Positions 9,087-19,707 of a stretch of 64,000 bases of DNA are shown one piece after another. Every line of letters starts with the position of its first letter. Positions within the stretch are counted from its first letter, which is position 1. Origin of the DNA: Azorinus chamasolen (lineage: Eukaryota > Mollusca > Bivalvia > Cardiida > Solecurtidae); the NCBI GenBank assembly GCA_963576725.1, contig OY755242.1:61942324-62006323 (forward strand). The letters run 5' to 3'. The notes under the pieces were generated by a model that was not told where the DNA came from, searched no databases, and saw only the letters and a program-made list of their open reading frames with translations. Position numbers and translations under genes: made by a program.

Positions 9087-10796
9087 ATGGCTGACAGAGG
9101 AAATACTGTAACGTCTGACGAGAAATATATAGGCACAGGATCGGGACCTGATCTAGAGACTTCCTGCCGATCATGTTCATATGAGGGAACATATAATGAC
9201 GGAGTATGGTTCTGCTTCGGTTGTGAGGAAATGTTGTGTGACGAATGCTACAAGTACCACAGGAAAGCCCCTTTGTCTCGAGGACATATTGTTAAAAGAC
9301 ACGACAGTCTTTCAACTGATGAAATGCAGAACATGGTGAAAGACTCATGTTCAGAAATGTGCAAAAAACACGGAGGAAAACTCTTGGAATACTGTTGCTT
9401 TACTCATGACTGCATCGCTTGTTCTGTTTGTATAACACTTGATCACAAAAATTGCGATGATGTCGACTTCATTCCGAACATTGCGAAATCTGAGTCCACA
9501 TTAGCAGAAGTGAAATCTGTCGCAGATACACTTAAGAAGCTTGAATTGCAGTCTGAGAATATTGTTGAGTTGGTTGATAAAAACAGTCAACGCATCCAAA
9601 AGTACTCCCAGAAAGTAATGCAAGACGTTGAAGACATACGAGCAAAAGTCATTAAATCGCTTAATGACTTCGAAGAGGGTGTCAAAAAGGAACTATCTCG
9701 ATTTGTCGACGAGGAATCTGTGAAAGTGACCGACGTCAAGGTATTGTGCAGTAAAATCACGACAGATGTCGAGAAAATCGAAAGTAAACAAACAGCTTTG
9801 CAAAACTCCGCAATGTACTGCAGGCTGTTTTGTGAAACAATGAGAAGTAAAGCTAAAATAAAAAGCATGAAAGGAAGACTACAAACAGCACGTCAGAAAA
9901 ATTCCATTAAGACATTTGAGTTGACTTTGTGCGAAGAAGGTGAACAACACATCGGTAACATTAAGTCAATTGGAACACTCATACGAAAAGACATGAGCAT
10001 TTCTAAATTAGAACATAGCAAAGATATCCCGATCAAGACTTCATCAGATACAAATTTATGTAGCATAACAGGTATCGTCATGCTACCAGACGAATTGCTA
10101 GCTTTGGCAGACAAAAGTAACACCAAGATCAAAGTGCTCGATACGTCTAGTGGTGAGATAACTGCCGAGCTAAAACTTACGTCAGCACCGTGGGATATCA
10201 CAACACTTCCAGACAATACAATAGCTACCACCCTTCCAAATGAAGCAAAAATTCTTCTTATAACCGCCGGCAAAACCGTTTTGCAAGTAAACAATCATAT
10301 TTACGTCAGTGGAAAATGTCGCGGAATTTCTTACATCGAGAACTCATTTGCCATTACATTTAACGACACAAGAAAAGTGGATATCGTTGATCTTCAGGGT
10401 ATCGTGCTAAAAAGTGTTGAAACTACGTGTACTTTTAACAGTCTTTATTATGCATCTTCAATGGCAGACAAGTCGATAATTGTATCAAATAGTGGAGACG
10501 CCGGAGTTCATAGCTTGTCTATATTGAACACGGAGGGAAAAGTACTTGCTACATATAACAGTGATAAACTACTGGGTCCTTGTGTAGTAGTCGGGCGAGA
10601 CGGCTTTATGATAACGTGTGGATGGCGATCTAATAATATATTCGTGATAAATGCAAAGAATAAAACGTTCTCGGAAATACTAGGGCAGGAAAGTGGACTT
10701 TCTCAGCCCTATTCTCTTTGTCATGACATACTGAGCAATCTTCTGTACGTAGGGATGCGCGGTGTTGACCGCATCAAAGCGTTTGATGTCTTGTAA
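9087..10796 (+). CDS. RING-less two-B-box, coiled-coil, NHL-like propeller protein, copy 2 (class B)
   Basis: An intact single-exon 569-residue frame. B-box 1 is CxxC at 27/30, CxxC at 43/46, CxxC at 51/54 and H58/H67/H72. B-box 2 is C92, H95, C104, H107, C112, C115, H120, C123. A heptad-rich charged region at about 130-270 should be a coiled coil. From about residue 326 (ITGIVMLPDELLALADK) the chain repeats the blade pattern of hydrophobic strands and turns seen in NHL-type propellers and ends IKAFDVL. Known TRIM-like B-box proteins oligomerise through the coil; with no RING, intrinsic ubiquitin-ligase activity is not expected. This suggests an adaptor or sensor role, possibly in innate immunity, but that is inference. 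The start is fixed by the shared MAD start and the conserved upstream sequence. A TTCTFN insertion near residue 445 makes it two residues longer than copy 4. Confidence 0.9.
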   Translation: MADRGNTVTSDEKYIGTGSGPDLETSCRSCSYEGTYNDGVWFCFGCEEMLCDECYKYHRKAPLSRGHIVKRHDSLSTDEMQNMVKDSCSEMCKKHGGKLLEYCCFTHDCIACSVCITLDHKNCDDVDFIPNIAKSESTLAEVKSVADTLKKLELQSENIVELVDKNSQRIQKYSQKVMQDVEDIRAKVIKSLNDFEEGVKKELSRFVDEESVKVTDVKVLCSKITTDVEKIESKQTALQNSAMYCRLFCETMRSKAKIKSMKGRLQTARQKNSIKTFELTLCEEGEQHIGNIKSIGTLIRKDMSISKLEHSKDIPIKTSSDTNLCSITGIVMLPDELLALADKSNTKIKVLDTSSGEITAELKLTSAPWDITTLPDNTIATTLPNEAKILLITAGKTVLQVNNHIYVSGKCRGISYIENSFAITFNDTRKVDIVDLQGIVLKSVETTCTFNSLYYASSMADKSIIVSNSGDAGVHSLSILNTEGKVLATYNSDKLLGPCVVVGRDGFMITCGWRSNNIFVINAKNKTFSEILGQESGLSQPYSLCHDILSNLLYVGMRGVDRIKAFDVL

Positions 10797-11400
10797 GATA
10801 TGGGGTATTATTGCTTAGTTTAACTTTCATGATCGAGAACGATTTAGCATCATTGAAGTTTGAAGAGGGACGAGCGCGCCTCTACTCTATCACATACACA
10901 ATTTAACAGGTACATGTCATTGTTTAGTGATTATTCAAGATTTAACCTATTTCTCATGAATATTTATTAGCTGGATTTTCATAATGGTATAAACATAGGG
11001 CATTTCGGCTTTGGCAGAAACTGTAGAATTAGATTTACATGTACTTTGTTGCAAATGTGCTAAATGTCGTCTACATGAAGGAAAGGGTTAACAGTTCTTC
11101 CAGTAGATCAGTGGACCATGACAAATATTAATGGGCAGTTCCATACTTTCAGCCTAACTGATGTATACACATCTTTGCACAGTAGAATTGTCTTAAGCGA
11201 CAATCTAAAAAGGTCTTATTATGGGTCTTTAAGGCAGGCGGTAGCTTAATGCAGGTCAGAACTAATGCAGTAATCACCTAAAGGAGCTTTCTGTATTACT
11301 TTTGTCCTGAATTAAGCAACCAACTGTATTAACACTCTTATGTTCAATAAATGAATAGATGTTGAAAAGAAAATCGACAATGCAGGCTTTCTACCAATGG
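10797..11400. repeat. 3' flank of copy 2
   Basis: It contains a core-less TTAA element (TTAA 10942-10945 and 11088-11091, body 10946-11087), a pogo-like hairpin remnant (11225-11330), and TTCAATAAATGAATAG near 11345. The TTAA at 11193-11196 is empty here but occupied after copy 4. Confidence 0.65.
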
Positions 11401-11800
11401 TATTATTTGTAATATCTTAAGTGATTATACATATTGAAAACATCGATGCTAAATTCAATGTAAGTAGTTCAATGAACAATATATGCCTTAATAATGTTGT
11501 TATGCACTTTCCAGAGATCAATATATTTACGCCAATAGATTTTCCCATTGGGTTTCAGCTTAATAAACATTTCTATTTGTTGAATATCATTTGTTTAATG
11601 AACTGAATGAACGGGAAATGAAAAAGAAAAAATGCATGCATTCAACTATAAGGTCTGCAGAACATCCTCAGGGAACATAGTCGTTGTATTGCCACAGTCC
11701 TGGTGGTCGCCGTCATGGGTTTTATCGTTGTCGTAAGCGTTGTCGTAGTTTGATATTTCAGGAACGCATATATAGCTCTAGATAACATTTCTAGAGTACA
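11401..11800. other. Class B 3' spacer with one unit of the 62-bp repeat
   Basis: 11685-11745 (CGTTGTATTGCCACAGTCC... GTCGTAAGCGTTGTCG) is a single copy of the unit amplified eightfold at 56639-57134. No coding sequence recognised. Confidence 0.55.
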
Positions 11801-11807
11801 GTTAAAC

Positions 11808-11978
11808 CCACCTTAAACCAACCACTAAGATAAGTGTCTTTAAAAGCAGAGTTGCATAATACACGGTGAAAATAATGCAGAAAGTTCCAGCAGTAACTTT
11901 CTGCATAATTTAATTCCATCATTAAGACCCACATATATGCATCTGTTTAGTGGTGGCTTTAGATGGATTTTGTTGTAG
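11808..11978. mobile_element. Pogo-like hairpin MITE, diverged
   Basis: Ends ACAGTTAAACCCACC and GATGGATTTTGTTGTAG. The inner stem is GCAGAAAGTTCCAGCAGTAACTTTCTGC-like. Counterparts at 36300-36505 and 57210-57420. Confidence 0.6.
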
Positions 11979-11999
11979 TTCATTTCCTTGTTTCCCAAC

Positions 12000-12372
12000 C
12001 AAACCCTATTTTGTAACCATTCTTTAGAATCATTTATTCATGACGAATCTAACAAGTGTTCGCAACGTAGGGTTTGGCTGAGAGATGACGATATTAGTAT
12101 TTGGATACGCACCTAAGTGACATTTATCTATTGCTCCGTTTTATTGTTCTGAAAACAATGTTAATAATAATACTCCACCAAACCCTATGTTGTGACCACT
12201 CTTTAGAATCATCTCAAAGAGAGTTTTTGGGAAAAATTCTTTATTTCTGACCAAACCCTATGTTGTTACCATTCTTTAGAATCGTCTCTTTGAGACGATT
12301 CTAAAGAATGGTAACAACATACGGTTTGGTCGAGAAATAAAGAAATTGTTCTAAAAAGTGGTCACAAAATAG
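12000..12372. repeat. CCAAACCCTATGTTGTGACC hairpin family, including a 108-bp palindrome
   Basis: Several inverted copies of the motif. 12237-12344 is a near-perfect palindrome centred on CGTCTCTTTGAGACG (12283-12297). Relatives lie at 31500, 36720, 50484, 57430 and at the window end (63951). Confidence 0.75.
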
Positions 12373-12969
12373 GATGGAGAAAATGACAATGTTAGCTACT
12401 ACTAAGTAGTATTTGAATACTCACCTTTATCTATTGCTCTGAATTACAGCGCTCCTTAACAATCTTTACACATTTGTTGACCACCACAACGGTTACTGTC
12501 TAGCGAAGGTTTATGCACATTTGCGAAAACGGACGAGCGTTGGCGATCGCATGCTATGCTTTTGGTTTAGTAACTGTTTGACATAGATGCGCTGTCTGGT
12601 CCGAAGACCGAGTCTTATCAGGAACTTCATTGTCTTTTGGCGGCTGATTCATACTCTGTAAGTTTCTGCTGCAAATCGTGCAGATTACGATTATACGTTG
12701 CACTTATCCATTTACGACGTTTCTAGGTCTACATTGTTTGCAAAGTTTGAATGTCATAATTCCCTGACTGTACGGCTTGGTTTATTTCCGCTCTTTCGCC
12801 ACCTTAAGTAAGTAATTCCGTAATAACCTATACAAACCGTCTAGATCCAGAGGAGATACCTGAGATATCGGCTTCTTACCAGGATCAAAACTGTTTCTGT
12901 AAATATATTGAGGAAACTTGGCCACGAATTAAATCCAGAGAAATGCAAACACCATAACTCACGCACGCC
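12373..12969. other. Spacer, no gene seen
   Basis: Matches 36790-37370 in the second duplication unit. It contains a weak palindrome at about 12840-12895 (TAGATCCAGAGGAGATACC...ATCAAAACTG). Confidence 0.5.
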
Positions 12970-12973
12970 TTAA

Positions 12974-13280
12974 CCCTTTCCCTTATCTAAGCACATTTTG
13001 ACGCATCTGCAAACAGAGAAGATAGAAGTGTTTGCCAAAGCAGAAACTGTAGAAATACCTATATAAGACCATAAGCAAACAGGACAGAACTTGATCAGAC
13101 GGTTACTATAGGAGCCGTCTGATCAGGGTCTGCTCTGTTTGCTTATGGTGTAATATAGATCTGATTCTACAGCTTCTTCCTGAGCCAAAATATCATGTGT
13201 TCATACGCCATTATAAAAAATAATCTTATTAATATTTATGACGTCATTATTTCCTATATGAATATTCATCAGGGAAAGTG
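12974..13280. mobile_element. TTAA-bounded palindromic MITE, chimeric
   Basis: TTAA at 12970-12973 and 13281-13284. Its counterpart 37379-37620 is a simple palindrome. Here about 75 bp (13030-13110) are replaced by an inverted copy of the neighbouring element's right half (about 13365-13430). Confidence 0.8.
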
Positions 13281-13288
13281 TTAACTAA

Positions 13289-13494
13289 ACCCTTTACTCC
13301 ATGAATACACATTTTACGCCTTTGCAAACAGAGTAGACCCAGATCAGACGGCTCCTATAGTACTCATCTGATCAAGTTCTGCCGTTTGCTTATGATCTTA
13401 TATAGGTATTTCTACAGTTTCTGATTTTGCAAAAAACATCTAATTAATACTGATGTCATTATTTTTTTTGCATGAATATTCATGGAGTAAAGTG
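13289..13494. mobile_element. TTAA-bounded palindromic MITE
   Basis: CCCTTTACTCCATGAAT at the left; CATGGAGTAAAGTG and TTAA 13495-13498 at the right. The core is CAGATCAGACGGCTCC...TCTGATCAAGTTCTG. Counterpart at 37628-37840. A further right-truncated member follows (13499-13680). Confidence 0.75.
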
Positions 13495-13774
13495 TTAACC
13501 TTTTACTCCACGAATATCCATGTAAGAAATAATGACATCCCGAATATTAATTAGACGCATTTTACAGTGGCATATAAACGCAAAGTTTGGACCATTGCAG
13601 ACACTGTAGAATCAGAGCTATAATATTTCATAAGCAATCAGAGAAAATCATCTGTCTACTCTGATTGCAAAGGTGTTGAAAGGATTACGCACGCTACGAA
13701 CGAAATCAGCAAGTTTAGAGTATATTTGCGAACAGTTAGGTACCAGATGAGCGACCAAGTAACTCGATTATTAA

Positions 13775-14023
13775 CCCTTCGCTTGCTGAATTTTAAAACA
13801 CATTTCTCCTTCTTTACCCATGTCCTGTTGTATAATCACATAATACATATATCTTCACTGTGTACAAGTATTGCACTGTGCAATCACTGCTGTGGGGCGC
13901 ACTGGTTGCACAATCAACTTGTAAATAGTGCAGACCCTGATGAGACAGATCCTGCAGGAGCTATCTCATCTGGGTCTTCACTATTTACAGGTAGGTATAT
14001 TGACGTGAATAGCAAGCGAAGGG
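13775..14023. mobile_element. TTAA-bounded palindromic MITE (249 bp), absent from second unit
   Basis: Terminal repeats CCCTTCGCTTGCT / AGCAAGCGAAGGG. Flanks are TTAA (13771-13774) and TGAA (14024-14027). The core arms AAATAGTGCAGACCC / GGGTCTTCACTATTT pair. The paralogous site at 38119-38122 has one TTCA and no element. Confidence 0.9.
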
Positions 14024-14179
14024 TGAATCAGGATTCGAACTGTTTGATTCCTTTATTACCTCTTAGAAAGGAAAGTTAAGAATATTAATCAAACTTGGAA
14101 TACGAAGAAAATTGTATTGCTGAGCGTGTTAAAATTTTAATCTGAAATCTTTTCCACCGGATTTTCAACAGCTTATTTT

Positions 14180-14640
14180 CATGATTATAACATTATTTAT
14201 TTATCAGCCTCCATACACGGAGAGTAGTAGATGATACAAATGATGATACAAGTAATACATAGCAACTAATGCACAGCAACTTGATACAAAAAAAACGGAT
14301 AGAAAAGAAAGATTAAACTGAATAAACAGAGAAGTAAAACTGACTAGATAGAATGAATAAATCACCCACACACTGCAATAATATAAATATGAATCAGTGG
14401 CATACAATGCACCTGCATAAATCTCTATTGAAACGAAATATAGAAGAATTAATAAGGAGCATCCAGTATGCATTATTAGACCAAAAAAAAGTCAGACCCC
14501 AGAATAATTAACCCTTTACCTAATGACATTCAAGGCTGAATCGATAATTACTAAGCACGCTATGATGTTACCTGTAATCATCACAAGAGAATTGCGGAAT
14601 TATACAAGAAACAGAACTATATAGATCCATATGTAAAATA
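14180..14640. other. Unit-I-specific AT-rich segment
   Basis: Absent from the corresponding place in unit II (near 38285). It begins near TTATTTATTTATCAGCCTCC and is rich in GATACAA/GATGATACAA. A partial TTAACCCTTTACC end sits at 14508. No gene recognised; element type unknown. Confidence 0.45.
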
Positions 14641-15660
14641 GATCAAACCCATATCAGACAGTTCATACCAGGTTCAACCAGAGGGACTTGGCAAACAGGT
14701 AACACGCACGCATGTACACACACATGCACGCACACACGTATACCAGGGGATCACCACAGGGACTTGGCTAACAGTTAAACACACACCAAGTGACCCCGCG
14801 TACTTTACAAATAGTTAACGCACAAACCAGGGGTCACCCTAGGTATTTGACAAATAGTTAACACACCCAAATTGCCAAACATATCTATCATTACAAACAA
14901 TGTAGCTTAATTATTTACAAGCTATACATATGCATCAGTCAACATTTCTGGAAGTTTACTAAAAAAATGGTATATTAATATTGAATTTTAATCATAACTC
15001 TCAAAACTAAGTGCCCCTAACTCCATGACAGTGTGGATCCAGATATTTCTGAGTAGATTAATGTCTTACTCTTATCAGGATTCATACTGTATGACGCTTG
15101 TCAATCACTAACCTAGTCATAAATTCATTAATTCACAAGTAAGTTTTGGTTCATTAGCTAATAATACACTGTTGACCATGAAATATATAGAAATATATAT
15201 CAGTTTGGTGCAATCTTCTGTGCTATGAGAAAACCAAGAGGACTAAGATAGGATCCAAACAGCTATTTCACACTAATCAAAATATTTTTATAAACAAACA
15301 AATAAATAGACAGATAAAAAAAATCTTCTTAGCATGAGCAGCATGCTTTTTACACTGTATACAGCCCTTTTATTGTATATAAGAATGCTTTCCTTCTAGT
15401 TACTGTATGTGCTGTCTTATATTAGCATATATCATATGAGCCAAATGATTACTATAAAAGCTGCATTGAATTCAGAGACAGCTTGGGTCCTGATTACATA
15501 CTGGATCACCTAGCATCTGATCAGGATCTATGCTGTCTCAATATGCCCTATTGTCATATGATAATATAAGTACTTGCTTAGACTGTGATAATAATAATCT
15601 TAAATTATGGAATTCGACCGTATAATTCCATGTTTAAATAATTTCTCTAATACATATGAT
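14641..15660. other. Duplicated spacer
   Basis: Matches 38330-38480 and 39270-40250. It contains degenerate copies of ACCAGGGG...CTTGGCAAACAGTTAACAC and a palindrome with arms GAGACAGC / GCTGTCTC (15474-15540). The TTAA at 15634-15637 is the empty counterpart of the element at 40000-40219. No gene. Confidence 0.55.
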
Positions 15661-15662
15661 TA

Positions 15663-15688
15663 AGGGGGGTGGGGGTGGGGGGGGGGAT
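15663..15688. repeat. G-rich simple repeat
   Basis: Long G run broken by single Ts; counterpart at 40251-40260. Confidence 0.85.
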
Positions 15689-15689
15689 C

Positions 15690-16865
15690 TGTGTAGACAC
15701 ATTTTTTACTATGTCAGCATTGTCTCCCTTTATCTATTAAAATGTGACCTCTTAACATACAGGCAATTAATAGTTTTAAACACAATATTGTCTTAGATCT
15801 TCTTTTTATAGGAAACTTTTTTAGAATCATAATTGGTGAGAACTAATGGCATCATAAACAGAGCAGATAAAGATCTAACGATTCCTGCAAGAATCATCTG
15901 ATCAGAGTCTGATCTGGTTGTTGTTACAATTATATAGATATGTATGTACTATTGCCAGTTACCAGTTATGGTGTTACATTATATTTATATGGAAACTTTA
16001 CTTGATGATGTTAGATACATGAAAACCCATCGCGTAAAGGGATTTAACGGTCAGGAGAATCGTTAAAGTGTTTGGTACCGTTGCTTGTAAAGCATCGTAT
16101 ATAAATGCTCTTTGATAATTTTCATAATAATGTTTGTGTACACGTATATATTATTTGCTCTTCTTATATGGAGGATACCGAATAAACTACTACTACTACT
16201 ACTGTAAACCCGACTGAAAATAAAGCTTCTTGTATCTTGTATCTAGAATTCAGAAGCAGATAAAACGCCGAGCCACTGGTCTGGATTCAAACTGGTTGAC
16301 ATTGTGAAGAAAGAAATGGAAGAAAATCTGGATCGGAATCGATCGAAATTGAAGACTTTTCTATCGACGGGCATTGCAAGGGGTTAAAAGGTAATGGTTT
16401 GATTAGTCCATGTTTTGTCAACCTGGCTTTTGGTTCCAATTGGGGTTTGGTTTCAAAAGCAACCACCTACTTTCTAAGACTCCTGTGTTCTATGATTGAA
16501 TGGCCACTTCCAAAGGAAAGGTTCTACTGAAGTTCATAAATATGTTTTATTTATCAATGCTTTCAAAAGGTGACTTTTACAGAGGCGTCAAAACGCGTTT
16601 GTATGAAGGAATGGGTTAAAGCTTACATGACAAGACAGAATGTTGATCAACGTCTACCCCATTATAGCCTTAGAGTTGGCCATAATAATATTTTCATCTC
16701 GTAGATTGATGTTACGCACGTGCGTAAGTGCGTATCGCTAGCTACACCCCTGGTAATGTATGTGTGAGCGCGCACTTCATTTATGCTTCTAGTGTTGCTG
16801 TTGTCTTTCATGTGTTATTTCCTGTCTTACTTCTGTTCTGTTTATGTATTGAGGGCTCAAATAAA
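15690..16865. other. Duplicated spacer with retroposon-like (CTA)n tail
   Basis: GGAGGATACCGAATAAACTA followed by (CTA)n at about 16165-16203, then AATAAAGCTTCTTG, looks like the 3' end of a short retroposon. It is repeated at 40760-40820. No gene. Confidence 0.5.
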
Positions 16866-16868
16866 TTT

Positions 16869-17690
16869 TTAGCTCGACTATTCGAAGAAAAGTGGGACTA
16901 TCCTACTCGCCCCGGCGTCTGAAAAGTAATATATCGTAAAAACCCCATCCTCCAATTACCGTTTATAATGGCAAAACATCCATGTGTTTGATATCGCCGA
17001 TCGCGGTTTTACTCCCCGATATTTCAGTTTTATTCGGGTTGGGTTTTAGCTTCGTAACTTTTCGCCCTATTCACGATTCTCCGACCACTTCCGAGAAAGC
17101 TATTACGTAAACAATGGAGAGATCGGGTGATCGACAAAACGCTGAAGAGTTTAAAGGAAAGGCCGATAATATTGTGTTGTAGAACAAAAATTATCAGTAT
17201 TGATGAAATCGGTTTTATTTGTATCACAGGAGCATTTTTCGATATAAGTTCAAATTGGGAACCTTCATAATAATGATAGAGCATAACAAATACCAAGTTT
17301 TATGATATTATTGAAAATATGCGTTCATTGTAGGGACTTCCTCATTATAGTCCACTTTTTGCCTTTAACCTTTGGAATAAAGCTTTGAAACTTGGAACAC
17401 TTGTTCACCATCACAAGCTGCATCTGTAGGCAAGAGTTCATAACTCTGTCAAGCATTTTGACAGAATAATGGCCCTTTTAACTTAGAATTTTCGGTTAAA
17501 GTTTGATTAAAGTCCACTTATTTACACAACCCTTTGAGATAAAGCTCTGAAAATTGGAACAGTTATTCATCTGTAGGCAAGAGGACATAACTCTGTCTAG
17601 CATTTTGACGGAATTATGGCCCTTTTTAACTTAGAATTTTTGGTAAAGGCTTTTGTTAAAGTCCACTTATTTATATAACCCTTAAAGGGT
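16869..17690. mobile_element. Tandem-repeat element with AGCTCGAC 5' hairpin start
   Basis: TTTTTAGCTCGACTATTCGAAGAAAAG at the left resembles the hairpin starts of the Helentron-like elements. The right part (17340-17680) holds two units of about 175 bp with GGAACA...CATAACTCTGTC...ATGGCCC. Unit II copy: 41758-42670. Internally, 17150-17296 on the - strand carries a short frame related to 62535-62753. Confidence 0.5.
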
Positions 17691-18150
17691 GGAGGGATGG
17701 TCTAGTGGTAACGCGCTTGACTACCAATCCGGAGGTCCGGGGTTTAAATCCCGGTCCGCTCGGAAAAATTCAGAGATGCTTTTCTGTGTCTCCCACCCAT
17801 ACGGAGTCCGAGAAAAAATGTCAGTGAAGCTTGAAGTGCCTTAAAAGTAGTCATTAGCCCACATTGACTGTCACAGTGAGTCCGAAAGTGCATAGCCCGA
17901 TCGGAAAAGAGCTGTGTATGTGCGATACGTGCTTAGTAGATTCCACCAGCATATGAAGAGGCAGTCTCTCCGAACATGAGTGTGAAAGCATTCGGGGATC
18001 CATGACTAGGAGGGACAACTCGGAGAGAAATCCGTGGAGACGAAATCACGAGTAACCGTGTACGGCACTGAGTACGAGGAGGCAAATATACCTCGAATAC
18101 TATTATAGATATTTCACTGACACTTTGATTACTTGCTTCTAGTATCATTG
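17690..18150 (+). mobile_element. tRNA-derived SINE (unit I copy)
   Basis: An RNA polymerase III type A box (GGTCTAGTGGTAAC, about 17699) and B box (GGTTTAAATCC, about 17741) stand at tRNA spacing. The anticodon-loop-like CTACCAA would read ACC (Gly), but the T stem is mispaired. The body follows with GAGTCCGAG and CACAGTGAGTCCGAAAG. A near-identical copy is at 42678-43100. It is a SINE, not a working tRNA. Confidence 0.75.
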
Positions 18151-18374
18151 GACACTATCAAGCATTTACACAAACAACTCTCAGAATAGTCTTGTTCATA
18201 ATGCTTTCCTATAAAATGTTAATATAGCAGTGACACGATTTTGAAATGACAGGCTCAGTGGAGTCATGTCTTTAGCGTTTTCGTGAAGCTTGAGTCGGTT
18301 GAGAATGGACAAGTTACGAAATCTAACACTGGGTCTATTTACAGCAGTTACCAGATGTGTTTATTTAGCTTTGA

Positions 18375-18588
18375 TTCCATAGAGACGGATCTGCAAACAG
18401 AGTAGACCCAGATCTGACGACTCCTTTAGGAGCCGTCCGATTAGTGTGTTCTGTTTGATTATACATATATTCTGATCTGATTCCAGTTTCTGACACTGAC
18501 AAAACATCCTTTAACGACTTTAACGCTTGATCTGGATCTACACTGTTTGCAAATGCGTAGAAAGGCGCATTAATGGATTAAAGGGTTA
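18375..18588. mobile_element. Palindromic MITE, TTAA family, rearranged
   Basis: CAAACAGAGTAGACCCAGATC ... AGGAGCCGTCCGAT arms near 18392-18450. Right-end sequence GCGTAGAAAGGCGCATTAATGG...AAAGGGTTA at 18554-18587. Counterpart 43385-43582. Confidence 0.6.
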
Positions 18589-18809
18589 CTTGCATTATTT
18601 ACCAGAGCAGAAACTGTAGAATCAGATTTGTATTATTTCTTAAGTAAACAAAGCAAAATCTAACAGGAACCATCTGATCTGGATCTACTCTGTTTTGCAA
18701 AGGCGTGTGATGGCGTTTATATTAGGTTAACTATTTTGCACACTAGCGGCAAATTCGTAGTTTACTATCCAAATTGTTTACAAAGGATACGTGTATAATT
18801 GGATCGCTA

Positions 18810-19234
18810 TAGTTCGATTTTGACCCGTGAGCTGTGACCTTTAGGACCAGTCCACCCGTAGAGGTAAAACGCGTCACAAACCATGTATTTGTTCCGGAGT
18901 TACCTGTGGTTATACAGACAAGTAATGAGCATATACAGTAAAACTCTCTATAACGGCCACTAAACTGTGTTAATTAGTTGGTATTCAGGGCAGGTGGCTG
19001 CTTAAAGCAAGGTGAAAGTAAAACAGAACGCTCCTAAAGCCACCTGCCTTTAACACAAAAATACTTGATGTAATTTTATGGCCGTTATAGAGAGGTTTTA
19101 CTGTATATACTAATACTGCACGATTACTATGAGCTTCTTGTGACAACCATTGTCCACTTACCCATAAATTAGAATGGTTGCAACTTGTATAAACAGAAAA
19201 GCGCAGTCACGACTAAGCACTCGAAATCGAACTA
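18810..19234. mobile_element. GTTCGATT-ended MITE containing a pogo-like MITE
   Basis: Ends TAGTTCGATTTTGACCCGTG and TCGAAATCGAACTA, flanked by CTAT/TAGT. A second element (18936-19103) is inserted inside. Confidence 0.75.
18936..19103. mobile_element. Pogo-like hairpin MITE, internally deleted
   Basis: CAGTAAAACTCTCTATAACGG and its complement CCGTTATAGAGAGGTTTTACTG, flanked by TA on both sides. It lacks the right inner arm present at 28763-28966. The same deletion is in 43921-44089, so it predates the unit duplication. Confidence 0.85.
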
Positions 19235-19237
19235 TAG

Positions 19238-19460
19238 TATAACTAACCCTTATCCCGCTACCTGTGAACTGACTCGCATTTGCAAATAGCTTGGATCTAG
19301 ATGAGACGCCGAGTAACTCGGCGTCTCATAAGATTCAAGCTGTTTGACACTGAGTTAATAATTTCTCTTAAGCTTAACAGAACCGAACGCAGCTGTACCA
19401 GCTCCAAAGACGAGCAGATATTGTTTCATAGCGATGTAAAGCTTAAAAGCCTTGTCGTAT
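19238..19460. promoter_or_regulatory. Palindromic gene-upstream block (copy 3)
   Basis: CTAACCCTTATCCCGC then a perfect stem GAGACGCCGAG / CTCGGCGTCTC centred at 19315, 393 bp before the ATG. Confidence 0.5.
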
Positions 19461-19639
19461 AAACCGGTATACACATAATGTCGTTATCAGTAGGTCACAG
19501 TGTTCTCCGAAATCAGAAAACGTTTTGACGAAAACCTAAACCGACAGTTGCAGAATGTTTGGAATTGACTTCTTAAATGACTGATGTGCATATGTGAAAT
19601 AACTTGTATTTAGCAATTTGGAAATGAATGATTTAACCG

Positions 19640-19707
19640 TCGACCGTAAATTTAAACTACCGGTCACATTTTCTGTGTGGTGCATTTATAACGCATATAA
19701 ATGTAAA
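19640..19707 (+). promoter_or_regulatory. Class A proximal promoter, copy 3, E-box deleted
   Basis: CGTCGACCGTAAATTTAAAC and CCGGTCA are kept, but the next 20 or so bases, including the E-box seen in copies 1 and 5, are missing. TTTATAA at 19685-19691. Confidence 0.45.

Noticed and set aside
13726..14079. 117-codon + frame
   Set aside because: It runs across a TTAA palindromic MITE and both its flanks; the second unit lacks the MITE and the frame.
14204..14473. 89-codon - frame with hydrophobic residues
   Set aside because: Lies in an AT-rich insertion with GATACAA repeats; the Y/L/S-rich composition is expected from that sequence.
17690..17765. Working tRNA gene
   Set aside because: A and B boxes are good, but the T and anticodon stems mispair and a long SINE body follows; it is duplicated with the unit.
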